Source of the DNA: Bacillota bacterium
GTDB lineage: Bacteria; Bacillota_A; Clostridia; Lachnospirales; Lachnospiraceae
DNA: 64,000 nt
Reading direction: 5' to 3'
Assembly: GCA_023443625.1 (NCBI GenBank)
Contig: JAEZTQ010000034.1
Location: 1 to 64,000 of the forward strand
A model generated the notes under the pieces. The model saw nothing but the letters and a program-made list of their open reading frames with translations. It searched no databases and was not told where the DNA came from. The position numbers and the translations under genes were made by a program. This document shows positions 1-8,594 of this stretch, in pieces (the stretch's first letter is position 1; each line of letters begins with the position of its first letter).

Positions 1-2
1 CC

Positions 3-347
3 TGTAGGGTTTTAGGTGATTTTGATTCCCTATGCACAAAGCCAAGAGAAAAGGGTAAAGTCATTTTAATGCTAAATGAACAAATAGATGATAGCACAAA
101 TGAAAAAGTATATGGCACTACCATGAGAGAGCATAGTATCATAACCATTGATGAGAAGGGAAGAATGTACTCTTATTCCGATACGGAGGAGTTGTCAGCC
201 TTGGATGGTAAAGAAGTAAAGGAATTTGAAAAAGCATTTAAAAAAATAATGAAAGCGAATGATTATAAGCAAAAATCAAAAAAGGAATTGTCGGATGAAA
301 TAGATAAAAAAGCGAAAGAGAAAAGACAGAAATTAGGTATGGAGTAG
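3..347 (+). CDS. Hypothetical protein, C-terminal part (paralogue 1 of 3)
   Basis: The frame is open from the left edge, so only the C-terminal ~114 residues are present. The visible part aligns almost residue for residue with the C-terminal halves of the genes at 1529 and 2440, sharing GDFDSLCTKP, HSIITID and SNTEELSA-like blocks and a lysine/glutamate-rich tail. Those paralogues carry one N-terminal membrane anchor, so this copy probably did too. No known domain is recognised and no function is assigned. The codons just inside the edge read CRVLGDFDS where the paralogues have YREVGDFDS, so a small divergence or disruption could lie right at the boundary. Confidence 0.75.
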   Translation, partial: CRVLGDFDSLCTKPREKGKVILMLNEQIDDSTNEKVYGTTMREHSIITIDEKGRMYSYSDTEELSALDGKEVKEFEKAFKKIMKANDYKQKSKKELSDEIDKKAKEKRQKLGME

Positions 348-349
348 AC

Positions 350-549
350 ATAAAAAGTAATTACTTGATGGTATAAGGTAAGGTTATTCATTATAAAAAA
401 CCACTTCTTGGTGGCAGTTGTAGGCTTTGGCTGCCCGCCAGGAAGTTGTATTTTTATGAAAATATATTCTTAGTGAATGTGTTTATACATTTGATTGTTT
501 AATTAAGTCCGTCTAGTATCAGATGAAATACTGATACAAAGAGAACACC
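350..549 (+). repeat. Duplicated intergenic block, copy A
   Basis: This ~200 bp stretch after the first paralogue is nearly identical to 2238-2435 after the second. Both contain the same terminator hairpin, the same AT-rich segment and the same end sequence GAACACC. The duplication unit was therefore gene plus 3' flank, not the coding region alone. Confidence 0.9.
401..455 (+). terminator. Rho-independent terminator of paralogue 1
   Basis: A strong hairpin (CTTCTTGG-type arm pairing with CCAGGAAG, extended by GGCAG/CTGCC) is followed by TATTTTT. The same structure recurs at 2287-2341 with better pairing. Confidence 0.8.
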
Positions 550-871
550 AACAATATTACTATGCACAGCATATATTCTATTAATCACATATATAAATTG
601 TTATTTAGTATATCCCAAGGAAAGCTTTATAGGAGGTAAAAGAATAACTTTTTAGTTCAGATGAACTGTTAGAAAACAACCTTAAACGAAATTACAAAAT
701 AATCCAATTTATACATTGACATAAAATCCCATTTATTGTATTGTATGTTTATAACATTGTTCTAATTAATCTCATAATACATCAGCTTCAGAAAGCGCTG
801 TTCTTAGAAGTAGTTATTGTAAATTTCATTGTATATGAAAAACAACCCACTAATATTTTAAGGAGGAAGAT
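550..871 (+). other. Gene-free stretch upstream of the protease gene
   Basis: No supported ORF is seen in this AT-rich stretch. It holds a promoter-like pair at 716-744 and a leader of about 120 bases. It begins exactly where the duplicated intergenic block ends, so the protease gene and its promoter look like an insertion between paralogues 1 and 2. Confidence 0.5.
716..744 (+). promoter_or_regulatory. Predicted promoter of the metzincin gene
   Basis: TTGACA at 716-721 and TATTGT at 739-744 are separated by 17 bases. The predicted transcript would start near 751 and carry a ~120-base 5' leader before the ATG at 872. Confidence 0.5.
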
Positions 872-1489
872 ATGCTACGAACCAAATATTTAAAAGTAAT
901 AAGTAGAATTTGTATGTTGTTTACTTTAGTAATATGTACTACAATTTCACATACGCAAGCAAACATTTATGCTCATGAAATCTTGCCCGGACATGTATTT
1001 AGATGGGGCTATGTTACGGGAGGTGTATGTAATTTAAAACCAAGTGATGAAATATTAGATAGTAATCTTGCAAGTTTTTATACTAGTGCGTTATCACATT
1101 GGAACTCTAATTCTGCTGGTGTTACAAGCTGGGTTGATACACCATTTGCAACATCAAATGTGGATTTTGGCACTCCAATTAATTGGGCATGGGGAGATAC
1201 TGTTTACGGACAGACATTTATTAGGAATAGTTCAGGCGAATGGTTTGTAGATACAAATGGAGTTAATGGAAACTTTACTAGTGGCAAAATTACATATGCT
1301 CAAGTACATATAAAATCCGAATTGGCGAAATCTGGAAGTTATCATAAAAACTTTATATTAAGACATGAGATGGGGCATGTTGTAGGTTTAGGGCATACAG
1401 ATAATATTACTATGTCTATTATGAATGAAATGAGGGATACTGACATTTTGGAAGATCACGATAGGATAGATTTACAAAACTTTTATTGA
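872..1489 (+). CDS. Small secreted metzincin-type zinc metalloprotease
   Basis: This 205-aa protein has a typical signal peptide (basic start, hydrophobic core to about residue 30). The zinc motif HEMGHVVGLGH lies at 165-175, with three histidines as ligands and E166 as general base. A Met-turn-like SIMN follows at 182-185. That HExxHxxGxxH plus Met-turn pattern defines metzincins, and the size suggests a matrixin/M10-like catalytic domain without accessory modules. An AAGGAGGAAG ribosome site sits just before the ATG. The gene is flanked by the paralogous anchored proteins; whether they are substrates, inhibitors or unrelated is unknown. Secretion is predicted, not shown. Confidence 0.85.
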   Translation: MLRTKYLKVISRICMLFTLVICTTISHTQANIYAHEILPGHVFRWGYVTGGVCNLKPSDEILDSNLASFYTSALSHWNSNSAGVTSWVDTPFATSNVDFGTPINWAWGDTVYGQTFIRNSSGEWFVDTNGVNGNFTSGKITYAQVHIKSELAKSGSYHKNFILRHEMGHVVGLGHTDNITMSIMNEMRDTDILEDHDRIDLQNFY

Positions 1490-1528
1490 TAGTATTCTAT
1501 TGATTATATTAAGTAAGGGGGAAATGGT

Positions 1529-2236
1529 ATGAGAAAAAAGATGAATTTTTTTGTTTTGCTAATTGTTCCAATCCTTGTATTGACTGTCCTACTTGTAAGT
1601 GTAAACAAGGATAAAAATGACCCTCCCTATGTTAAGGTGAAACCAGAGGATAAGATATTATATTCGGATTACTTATTGTCATCAGGGATTCCTGCTTCGC
1701 TAGAGGTAGGTTATCATTTTTCGGATATAGTTATTCGGGGAGAAATCATTAATATCTATCAAGGGGATATAGATTTTCTTCTACCTGTAGGTGATAAATT
1801 GGGTCAAGAGCTGCCTAAAATGATTTGTACCTATTATGATATTAAGGTGGAGAAAACCTATCTCGGTAAATTAGATAGCGATATAATAACATATAGAGAA
1901 GTGGGGGATTTTGATTCCCTATGTACAAAGCCGAAAGAAAAGGGTAAAGTCATTTTGATGTTAAACGAGCGAGTCGACGATAACACCAAGGGAAAGGTAT
2001 ATGTATCAACCATGGAGGAGCATAGTATCATAACCATTGATGACAATGGAAGAATGTATTCTTATTCCAATACGGAGGAATTGTCAGCCTTCGATGGTAA
2101 AGAATCAAAGGAATTTGAAAAAGCATTTGAAAAAATAATGAAAGCGAATGATTATAAACAAAAATCTATGATGGAATGGTCGGAAGAAAGCGAAAAAAGG
2201 GCAAAAGAGAAAAGAAAGCAATTGGGTATGGAGTAG
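1529..2236 (+). CDS. Hypothetical membrane-anchored protein (paralogue 2 of 3)
   Basis: This 235-aa protein has a single N-terminal hydrophobic segment (about residues 6-24) preceded by basic residues, consistent with a membrane anchor or uncleaved signal. The remaining ~210 residues should be extracytoplasmic. It closely resembles the product of 2440-3162 from the PYVKVKPEDKILYS-like block onward and ends in a charged lysine/glutamate tail. A GGGGGAAATGGT ribosome region precedes the ATG. No family is recognised. It lies 39 bp after the protease gene and may be cotranscribed with it. Confidence 0.8.
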   Translation: MRKKMNFFVLLIVPILVLTVLLVSVNKDKNDPPYVKVKPEDKILYSDYLLSSGIPASLEVGYHFSDIVIRGEIINIYQGDIDFLLPVGDKLGQELPKMICTYYDIKVEKTYLGKLDSDIITYREVGDFDSLCTKPKEKGKVILMLNERVDDNTKGKVYVSTMEEHSIITIDDNGRMYSYSNTEELSAFDGKESKEFEKAFEKIMKANDYKQKSMMEWSEESEKRAKEKRKQLGME

Positions 2237-2237
2237 A

Positions 2238-2435
2238 CATAAAAATATTACTTGATGGTATAAGGTGAGGTTAATCATTTTAGAAATCCACTTCCTGGTG
2301 GCAGTTGTAGGCTTTGGCTGCCCGCCAGGAAGTGGATTTTTATGAAAATATAATCTTAGTGAATGTGTTCATACATTTGATTGTTTAATTAAGTCCGTCT
2401 AGTATCAGATGAAATACTGATACAAAGGGAACACC
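2238..2435 (+). repeat. Duplicated intergenic block, copy B
   Basis: Near-identical copy of 350-549, including the terminator hairpin. Here the block runs directly into paralogue 3, whereas copy A runs into the unique protease-bearing segment. Confidence 0.9.
2287..2341 (+). terminator. Rho-independent terminator of paralogue 2
   Basis: Long perfect outer arms TCCACTTCCTGG / CCAGGAAGTGGA are followed by TTTTT. The pairing is better than in copy A, consistent with decay in copy A. Confidence 0.85.
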
Positions 2436-2439
2436 TATT

Positions 2440-3162
2440 ATGGAAAATGAGGAAAGTAGAATGAGACAAAGAACAAGGGTTTTTGTACCAATTATTGTTT
2501 TAATTGTTGTATTGACTATTCTATTCCTTAATATAAAGATAGGCAGAAGAGATGATTCCTATGTAAAGGTGAAACCAGAGGATAAGATATTATATTCTGA
2601 AAACTTATTGTCATCGGATGTGGCACCTGATTCACTAGAAACAGGCTATCATCTCTCGGATGTCGTAATTCGAGGTGAAATTATTAATATCTATCAAGGA
2701 GATATAGATTTTCTGCTAAACGTAGGTGGTAAATTGGGTGATGAGCTACCTAAGATGACTTGTACCTATTATGAGATCAAGGTGGAGAAAACCTATCTCG
2801 GTAAATTGGATAGCGATATAATAACCTATAGAGAAGTAGGGGATTTTGATTCCCTATGTACAAAGCCCAAAGAAAAAGGTAAAATAATATTAATGCTAAA
2901 TGAGCGAGTTGACGATAGCACCAAGGAAAAGGAATATGTATCAACCATGGAAGAGCATAGTATCATAACCATTGATGAGAAGGAAAGAATGTACTCCTAT
3001 TCCAATACGGAGGAATTGTCAGCCTTGGATGGTAAAGAAGTAAAAGAATTTGAAAAGGCATTTGAAAAAATAAGGAAAGAGAATAATGGTAAGCAAAAAA
3101 CCTTAAGAGAATGGTCGGATGAAATGGTAAAAAGGGCAAGAGAGAAAATGCCAAAAAGATAG
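2440..3162 (+). CDS. Hypothetical membrane-anchored protein (paralogue 3 of 3)
   Basis: This 240-aa protein has one N-terminal transmembrane segment (about residues 12-30) and an extracytoplasmic region homologous to the protein at 1529. The first seven residues are absent from paralogue 2. An internal ATG at 2461 with GAGGAAAG before it lines up with the paralogue 2 start, so either start is possible. No domain is recognised. All three copies keep intact frames with mostly conservative differences, which suggests they are functional rather than decaying. Confidence 0.8.
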   Translation: MENEESRMRQRTRVFVPIIVLIVVLTILFLNIKIGRRDDSYVKVKPEDKILYSENLLSSDVAPDSLETGYHLSDVVIRGEIINIYQGDIDFLLNVGGKLGDELPKMTCTYYEIKVEKTYLGKLDSDIITYREVGDFDSLCTKPKEKGKIILMLNERVDDSTKEKEYVSTMEEHSIITIDEKERMYSYSNTEELSALDGKEVKEFEKAFEKIRKENNGKQKTLREWSDEMVKRAREKMPKR

Positions 3163-3174
3163 AATATAGTTTAC

Positions 3175-3242
3175 AAAGGCTCTATCATAGCTTGTGCTTG
3201 TGTAATGAAAATTCACATGCTCAATCTATAATAGAGCTTTTG
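3175..3242 (+). terminator. Terminator of paralogue 3
   Basis: AAAGGCTCTAT pairs with ATAGAGCTTTT around a ~40-base loop that can fold further. It lies 12 bases after the stop codon. Confidence 0.6.
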
Positions 3243-3288
3243 AGGTATTCAGTCTATAATATTAGATTTTAACTAGTTGTGGCATTCT

Positions 3289-4032
3289 TCAGTCTCGGTA
3301 TTCCAAGGGGCTTTGCCCAGTTTGTTTTTTGAATATACGGCTAAAATACCCTTGATCACAGTACCCAACCATCTCCCCTATCTGACGGACGGATAGGTCT
3401 GGATTATGCTGCAGTAGCTGCTGAGCCTTCTGAATACGAAGGGATATTAGGTATTTTGAAGGGCTGCAATCATAATATTGACAGAATAACTTTGTTAAAT
3501 AGCTGGAACTATAGTTCATATTATTGGCTATTAGGTTAAAGTTAATATCTTGATTAAAGTTTTGTATCAAATATTCTCTTAGGGTGGAAGCAATTTGTTG
3601 GGGGGTATTCCCGGCCATATTTGAGTTAAAGATATCCTCATAGGAGCTTTGTTGGATTTCATATTTGCTCTTGATCTTCAACAAGGCATCTTTTAATTCG
3701 TCGGGATCAATGGGTTTTAGTAGGTATTCGCTTACTTGTAGGTGAATGGCGCTCTTGGCGTATTCAAAATCAGAGTAACCACTGGTAATGATAAAATCTG
3801 TAAGAGGGTATTTTTCTCTGATGTTTTGCAATAGTGTTATGCCATCCATCTCCGGCATACGTATATCGGTGATAACTAAATCAGGGGTAAGCTTTCTGAC
3901 TAATTCCAGGGCTTGTACACCTGTTTGTGCGGTGCCAATGACTTCAAAATTAACATCCAAACTTTCGATTTTCTTAACAAGACTATTAAGGAGTAATTCT
4001 TCATCCTCCGCAATTAATACAGTATATTTCAT
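3289..4032 (-). CDS. AraC-type response regulator (YesN-like)
   Basis: This 247-aa protein has an N-terminal CheY-like receiver with acidic E9/D10/E11, phosphoacceptor D56 in VITDIRMPEMDG and conserved K106 in YLLKP. After a short linker a C-terminal AraC-type double helix-turn-helix ends in GYFSRIFKKQTGQSP. It is shorter than typical YesN proteins, which carry a long middle region. The ATG overlaps the stop of the upstream kinase by one base (TAATG), indicating translational coupling. It probably controls the divergent sugar ABC transporter beginning at 6041, as is usual for this arrangement; that target is inferred. Confidence 0.93.
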   Translation of the reverse strand: MKYTVLIAEDEELLLNSLVKKIESLDVNFEVIGTAQTGVQALELVRKLTPDLVITDIRMPEMDGITLLQNIREKYPLTDFIITSGYSDFEYAKSAIHLQVSEYLLKPIDPDELKDALLKIKSKYEIQQSSYEDIFNSNMAGNTPQQIASTLREYLIQNFNQDINFNLIANNMNYSSSYLTKLFCQYYDCSPSKYLISLRIQKAQQLLQHNPDLSVRQIGEMVGYCDQGYFSRIFKKQTGQSPLEYRD

Positions 4033-5840
4033 TACTCTATAGTCTCCTCTCTGTGTAAGTCTACTTTCTGTCCGATAGAAACAATACCATGTCCCTCCGC
4101 TGTGTTTCCATATTTAAAAATCATAGTATCTTGGGAAAAAATCTTCCAACGCATGTATACATTTACTATGCCCAATCCATTAATTTGCATCTCAGGCATT
4201 CCAGGGTTTTGATTAACCTCTGCAATTCTATCTGTTATAGTGTTAATAACTTCCTCACTAAAGCCGTTCCCGGAATCGATGATATCAATTTGCCAGTGAC
4301 TTTTATATACTCTACCTATAATGGATATAGTCCAAGGCGGAGCACAGGCAGTTCCATATTTTATGGCATTTTCAACAATGGGCTGAATGATTAATTTGGG
4401 GACCATAAGATTTAATAACTTTTCATCGATATCTACGGTATACTCCAAACTGGATTGATACCGTACTTTCATACAATAAAGGTATTTATTCACATAGTCA
4501 AGTTCTTGCTGGATACTTACGTTAGTAAAGGAAGTATCTGTAACATAACGCATAATCTTGGATAGGTTGCGGCATACAGTGATAACCTCTTTTGACTGAT
4601 CATTCTCAGCTAGTACAATAATACTATAAAGGGTGTTATAATAAAAATGGGGATTTACTTGCGCCTGTAAGGCAAGGGTTCGGGATTTTAGTTCCTGTTG
4701 CCGGGAATCTATCAATTCATTCAAGGATATCTTAAGCTTTTCACTCATATGCCAAAAAGAAGTATAAAGCTCATGAAGCTCAATTAATTTAATGGGATAA
4801 TTGTCTGCATAATCACAACCCAGGGTATCAATTTCCATACGTTGAATTATATGTTTTAGGTGCTTTATAGGTTTTACCAAGCTTCTGGATAGGTAATAGG
4901 ATAAAATTAAGGAAGCAACTAACAAAAGGAATACAAATAACAATAAAATATTGATAAGCCGGTGTACAGGCTTTAATATATAAGCTTCCGATTGCACGGT
5001 AATATAAGTCCATCCACTGTAATTGGAATAGCTGTAGGCTAGATATTCCCTGGCTTTAGTAATAGGATTAATCACTTCCATGGTATTGGTATTCTTATTA
5101 ATCAAGGAGTAATAGTCAGGAATGGAGATACTTTCCTCCTCGGACAAATCATAGGGGTAGATTATGCTGTTATCCTGAGAATATATATAAATATTAGCCG
5201 GGTTTTCAGTAGTGCGCTTATAATGAATAAGTTTTTTAAAAATGCTTTTGCATTTTTTTACTGTTTCTACTGCACCTACGGTACGTCCATATTGATTATT
5301 AAAGGTTCTGTAAAGGGAAACAACCCAATCTGAGGATTGGTCAGTCTTAGACAGGGCCGTAGATTTGTAAGAGTTACTTATTAATTTGGTTCCGTCAAGA
5401 GCCAGAACTGCATCAAACCAGGAGAGGTTGTCTATATGAATGGAGGAGGTTTTGGTTTTGGCACCAACCTGGAGTACATTACCGCTTAAATCATAGAGAT
5501 TAATTTGGTCAACCTTAAGATCCACACCATTGATAGTAACAAATAAGCTGGAGAGGCTTCTTAAGGTGTCCATTGAAATATCCAGGTTAAAGGATGAATC
5601 CAGCTTGTCCTTAATTATACTTGAGTAATCGATGTTGATAGAGACTGCATCCATGTCGTTAATGACTGCATCAACCTGTTCCTCTATGGAGGTGTTTAAG
5701 GTCGTTAAGGAATCTAGCTCACGGGAGATAAGTTGTATAGATACATATTTGTAGAAGAAAGTACTAAAGGATACCAGTATAAGTACTACTAGTCCAAAAT
5801 ATGCAAAAAATAATTTAGTTTGAAGCTTATGATTGCGCAT
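4032..5840 (-). CDS. Sensor histidine kinase (YesM-like)
   Basis: This 602-aa membrane kinase has TM1 at about 9-30, an extracytoplasmic sensing region, TM2 at about 293-315, then HAMP. A His_kinase domain carries H398 in QVNPHFYYNTL, and a HATPase domain follows with N-box ENAIKYG and a GNGF glycine box. The start is placed at 5840 because AGAAGGCGAG lies about 12 bases upstream; the frame stays open to 5909 but that extension has no ribosome site and a poor leader. It pairs with the response regulator directly downstream. The extracytoplasmic domain probably senses a carbohydrate, possibly via the neighbouring binding protein; this is inference. Confidence 0.93.
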   Translation of the reverse strand: MRNHKLQTKLFFAYFGLVVLILVSFSTFFYKYVSIQLISRELDSLTTLNTSIEEQVDAVINDMDAVSINIDYSSIIKDKLDSSFNLDISMDTLRSLSSLFVTINGVDLKVDQINLYDLSGNVLQVGAKTKTSSIHIDNLSWFDAVLALDGTKLISNSYKSTALSKTDQSSDWVVSLYRTFNNQYGRTVGAVETVKKCKSIFKKLIHYKRTTENPANIYIYSQDNSIIYPYDLSEEESISIPDYYSLINKNTNTMEVINPITKAREYLAYSYSNYSGWTYITVQSEAYILKPVHRLINILLLFVFLLLVASLILSYYLSRSLVKPIKHLKHIIQRMEIDTLGCDYADNYPIKLIELHELYTSFWHMSEKLKISLNELIDSRQQELKSRTLALQAQVNPHFYYNTLYSIIVLAENDQSKEVITVCRNLSKIMRYVTDTSFTNVSIQQELDYVNKYLYCMKVRYQSSLEYTVDIDEKLLNLMVPKLIIQPIVENAIKYGTACAPPWTISIIGRVYKSHWQIDIIDSGNGFSEEVINTITDRIAEVNQNPGMPEMQINGLGIVNVYMRWKIFSQDTMIFKYGNTAEGHGIVSIGQKVDLHREETIE

Positions 5841-6000
5841 TTTAATATTGTCTCGCCTTCTAAATATTATAGTTATTATAACATTTGTACAATAAAAGTA
5901 CAAATACAAATATGAAAGTGTAAAGAAAGTCCAAATAGTGTACGGAAAAGTGCATAGAACAGTTTGGTCTCATTTGTTACACTTATTACATCAATAAATG

Positions 6001-6018
6001 GTCTTATCTATATAAGAC
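6001..6018. promoter_or_regulatory. Short inverted repeat upstream of the binding-protein gene
   Basis: GTCTTAT and ATAAGAC flank a 4-base spacer between the divergent kinase and transporter genes. It could be an operator or a leader hairpin. Nothing else supports a specific role. Confidence 0.3.
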
Positions 6019-6040
6019 AGAATTTAAAGGGAGGGTTTTT

Positions 6041-7432
6041 ATGTTAAAGAAGCTTGTAGCACTGTTGTTATGTGTAAGTATGTTATTTTTGGTAGCTTGT
6101 GGTAATTCATCTGACGGTAAGGATAAGACTTCCGATTCAAAGAAGGGATCAGGTGATACTAAGGTAACAGAGACACCTAATGCAGACGATGATGGAGCTG
6201 ATGCAGTGGATTTCTCCGGTAAAGAATTAAGTATCTTAGTTTCTGCTGGTTGGATGGATAACAGATATGATGCAACCATTGCTCGATTTGAAGAAACTTA
6301 TGGGGTAACAGTAGATCTTCAGACAATTCCGGCAGATCAATATTCAGACGTATTACAGACTAAATTATCTACAGGAACAGCAACGGATATATTCTGGATT
6401 CAATCTGATCCCTTTGCAATTGGTTCACAGATTGTTGATCCTGAAAAGTATTGTATTGATTTCACAGGAGCTTCATGGGAAAGTCTTATACCTGCTACAA
6501 GACTTCAATCCTGTACATATGAAGATAAATTATATGGTTTGCAGTTATGGCATAATTCACCTGAGTATGTAATGGTGTATAACAAAACTTTATTTGAAGA
6601 GAATGGTTGGACTATTCCTTCTACCTATGCCCAATTAAAAGACTTGTGTGCAAAGATTGCTGAAAAAGGTATTACACCTTGGTTTATTCCTGGTGCAGAC
6701 GGATGGCAGCATCAATTAGCATTCTTCCAACTTGGCGGTGTATATGCTAATGCAACACCTGGTTTATATGAAGCTTTAAATAATAATACAGCTGTTTTTG
6801 CTGATAATGCTAAGATGTTAGAAGTATTAAATCAATACAAAGAGCTTTCTGATGCTGGATACCTTGGTGAAGACTGGATTGGAACTGACAGTACTAACAT
6901 GAGTAATGAATTTAGCGATAGAAGTATTGCAATGGCTATGGCTAATTCCAGCTATATCAAGCAAATCAAAGAAGATACAGGGACCTCTGATTCCTTTGGA
7001 TTATTCTTGAATCCTCTTGGTGACAATGATTGTTTCCCTACCAATCCAGGTGGTCCTACAATGTTTGGTTATGCAGGAACAGAGAATCCTGAGTTAGTAA
7101 AGGAATTCTTTAACTTTGTAACAACAACTGAGAGTCTTCAGGAGATTCTTGATAATTCACCTGCTTATACGAACATTGATGTAACAGACGCTAATTTAGA
7201 GCAACATTGGTTACCAGAGGAAGAAGAATTCATGGCAGCAATTACAGATGAAAAAATGCAGCATGGTGTTATACAGACTGCAACAAAATATACAAATACC
7301 TATTGGATGGATTTTGGTGCTGACATGGTATCCTTCTGCTTAGGTGAAATTGATGCAAATACTGTTCTTAAGAACATGGATTCTAACAGAGCTGAAGCTG
7401 CAAAGGCTGCAGGAGATACAGCTTGGCAATAG
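6041..7432 (+). CDS. Carbohydrate ABC transporter substrate-binding lipoprotein
   Basis: This 463-aa protein has a lipoprotein signal peptide with lipobox LVAC (C20), followed by a Ser/Asp/Lys-rich linker to about residue 65 and then a family-1 type II binding fold. AAAGGGAGGG precedes the ATG. It would sit on the outer membrane face and deliver an oligosaccharide to the permeases at 7713 and 8594. No ATPase gene is in the cluster, as is common for CUT1 systems that share an MsmK-type ATPase. The substrate cannot be read from sequence. The YesMN pair opposite is the likely regulator. Confidence 0.95.
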   Translation: MLKKLVALLLCVSMLFLVACGNSSDGKDKTSDSKKGSGDTKVTETPNADDDGADAVDFSGKELSILVSAGWMDNRYDATIARFEETYGVTVDLQTIPADQYSDVLQTKLSTGTATDIFWIQSDPFAIGSQIVDPEKYCIDFTGASWESLIPATRLQSCTYEDKLYGLQLWHNSPEYVMVYNKTLFEENGWTIPSTYAQLKDLCAKIAEKGITPWFIPGADGWQHQLAFFQLGGVYANATPGLYEALNNNTAVFADNAKMLEVLNQYKELSDAGYLGEDWIGTDSTNMSNEFSDRSIAMAMANSSYIKQIKEDTGTSDSFGLFLNPLGDNDCFPTNPGGPTMFGYAGTENPELVKEFFNFVTTTESLQEILDNSPAYTNIDVTDANLEQHWLPEEEEFMAAITDEKMQHGVIQTATKYTNTYWMDFGADMVSFCLGEIDANTVLKNMDSNRAEAAKAAGDTAWQ

Positions 7433-7470
7433 GTGATAAGACACTAGTATAGACTGCAACAGTAAAATTA

Positions 7471-7507
7471 ATAGCGCAGAGGATGAATACCTCTGCGCTA
7501 TATTTTC
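7471..7507 (+). terminator. Stem-loop after the binding-protein gene
   Basis: A perfect 12-bp stem (ATAGCGCAGAGG / CCTCTGCGCTAT) is followed by ATTTTCC. It probably lowers read-through or protects the 3' end, so that the binding protein is made in excess over the permeases. Confidence 0.75.
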
Positions 7508-7712
7508 CGAAAAAGCTAGGTGAGTATTAGTAAGCAAGCCTGTAATAATGAGAAGGTGCACAAGCAAACACTGGTTGTAAACAGCCAGGAGAAACTTGCA
7601 TAGCGTGTTTTTTCGGTTTAGAAAAGAAATATTTTAAATTCTCTGGGAGAAGCACAACAATGACTTTTCCTAAATGTATGTGCCGCCCCAGGGCGACGGA
7701 ACGGAGGTTATT

Positions 7713-8594
7713 ATGAACAAAAAACGAATTTATCCACAATGGTTTTTGATTATTCCACTAGTAGCTTATATATGTTTCTTTTTGATACCAAGCTTACTAG
7801 GAGTGTTTTATTCATTTACTGACTGGAGTTCGTGGAGCACTTCCAAAGGGATTAATTTTGTAGGTTTACAAAATTATATTAGTATTTTTACATCAGATAA
7901 GAACTATGTTTCCGGTATTCAAAACACCTTAGTATTTACCATTATATCAAACATAGTAAAGCTAATTCCTGCTTTATTACTTGCTATTCTTTTGCAAGAG
8001 GGTATCAGAGGAAAGGGAATATACAGAACCCTGTTATACCTACCTTCCATCCTTCCTTTCGTAATAATCGGTTTGGTTTTTAAGTCAATATTAAATTACA
8101 ACAATGGTTTATTGAATGTTATTTTAGAAACTTTAAATCTAGATTTCTTAAAGCAAAAATGGTTATCAGATCTAGATGTTGTTTGGAAATCAATTTACGG
8201 CGTGGATGCATGGCGTGGTATAGGTTATGTAATGACCATCTTCTTAGCCGGATTAAATACAATACCAAAATCCTATTATGAGGCTGCGCAAATAGACGGT
8301 GCAAATTTTTGGCAGAGACTTAGACATATTACCCTACCAATGCTAACCGGCGCCATCATGATTAACTTTGTATTCGGTGTAACTTATGGACTTAAGGTAT
8401 TCGACATTGTTTATGTATTAACGAATGGAGGCCCTGGCCATCATACAGAGGTATTAACTACCCATGCTTATCAATTGTATTCCCAGGGTCAATATGGAAT
8501 GTCTACAGCACTTAATACAATTCTATTAATCATAACTGCACTTATTGGTATCTTGATTGTTAAAGTAATTAGTAAGAAGGAGGTACAGCAATAA
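7713..8594 (+). CDS. Sugar ABC transporter permease (MsmF/UgpA type)
   Basis: This 293-aa inner-membrane protein has about six helices and the BPD_transp_1 EAA signature (YYEAAQIDGANFWQRLRHITLPML), which contacts the ATPase. The ATG at 7713 is chosen because GGAGG lies 8 bases upstream; an in-frame ATG at 7674 lacks a site. Its stop overlaps the next permease start by one base (TAATG). It forms the heterodimeric pore with that protein. Confidence 0.95.
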   Translation: MNKKRIYPQWFLIIPLVAYICFFLIPSLLGVFYSFTDWSSWSTSKGINFVGLQNYISIFTSDKNYVSGIQNTLVFTIISNIVKLIPALLLAILLQEGIRGKGIYRTLLYLPSILPFVIIGLVFKSILNYNNGLLNVILETLNLDFLKQKWLSDLDVVWKSIYGVDAWRGIGYVMTIFLAGLNTIPKSYYEAAQIDGANFWQRLRHITLPMLTGAIMINFVFGVTYGLKVFDIVYVLTNGGPGHHTEVLTTHAYQLYSQGQYGMSTALNTILLIITALIGILIVKVISKKEVQQ

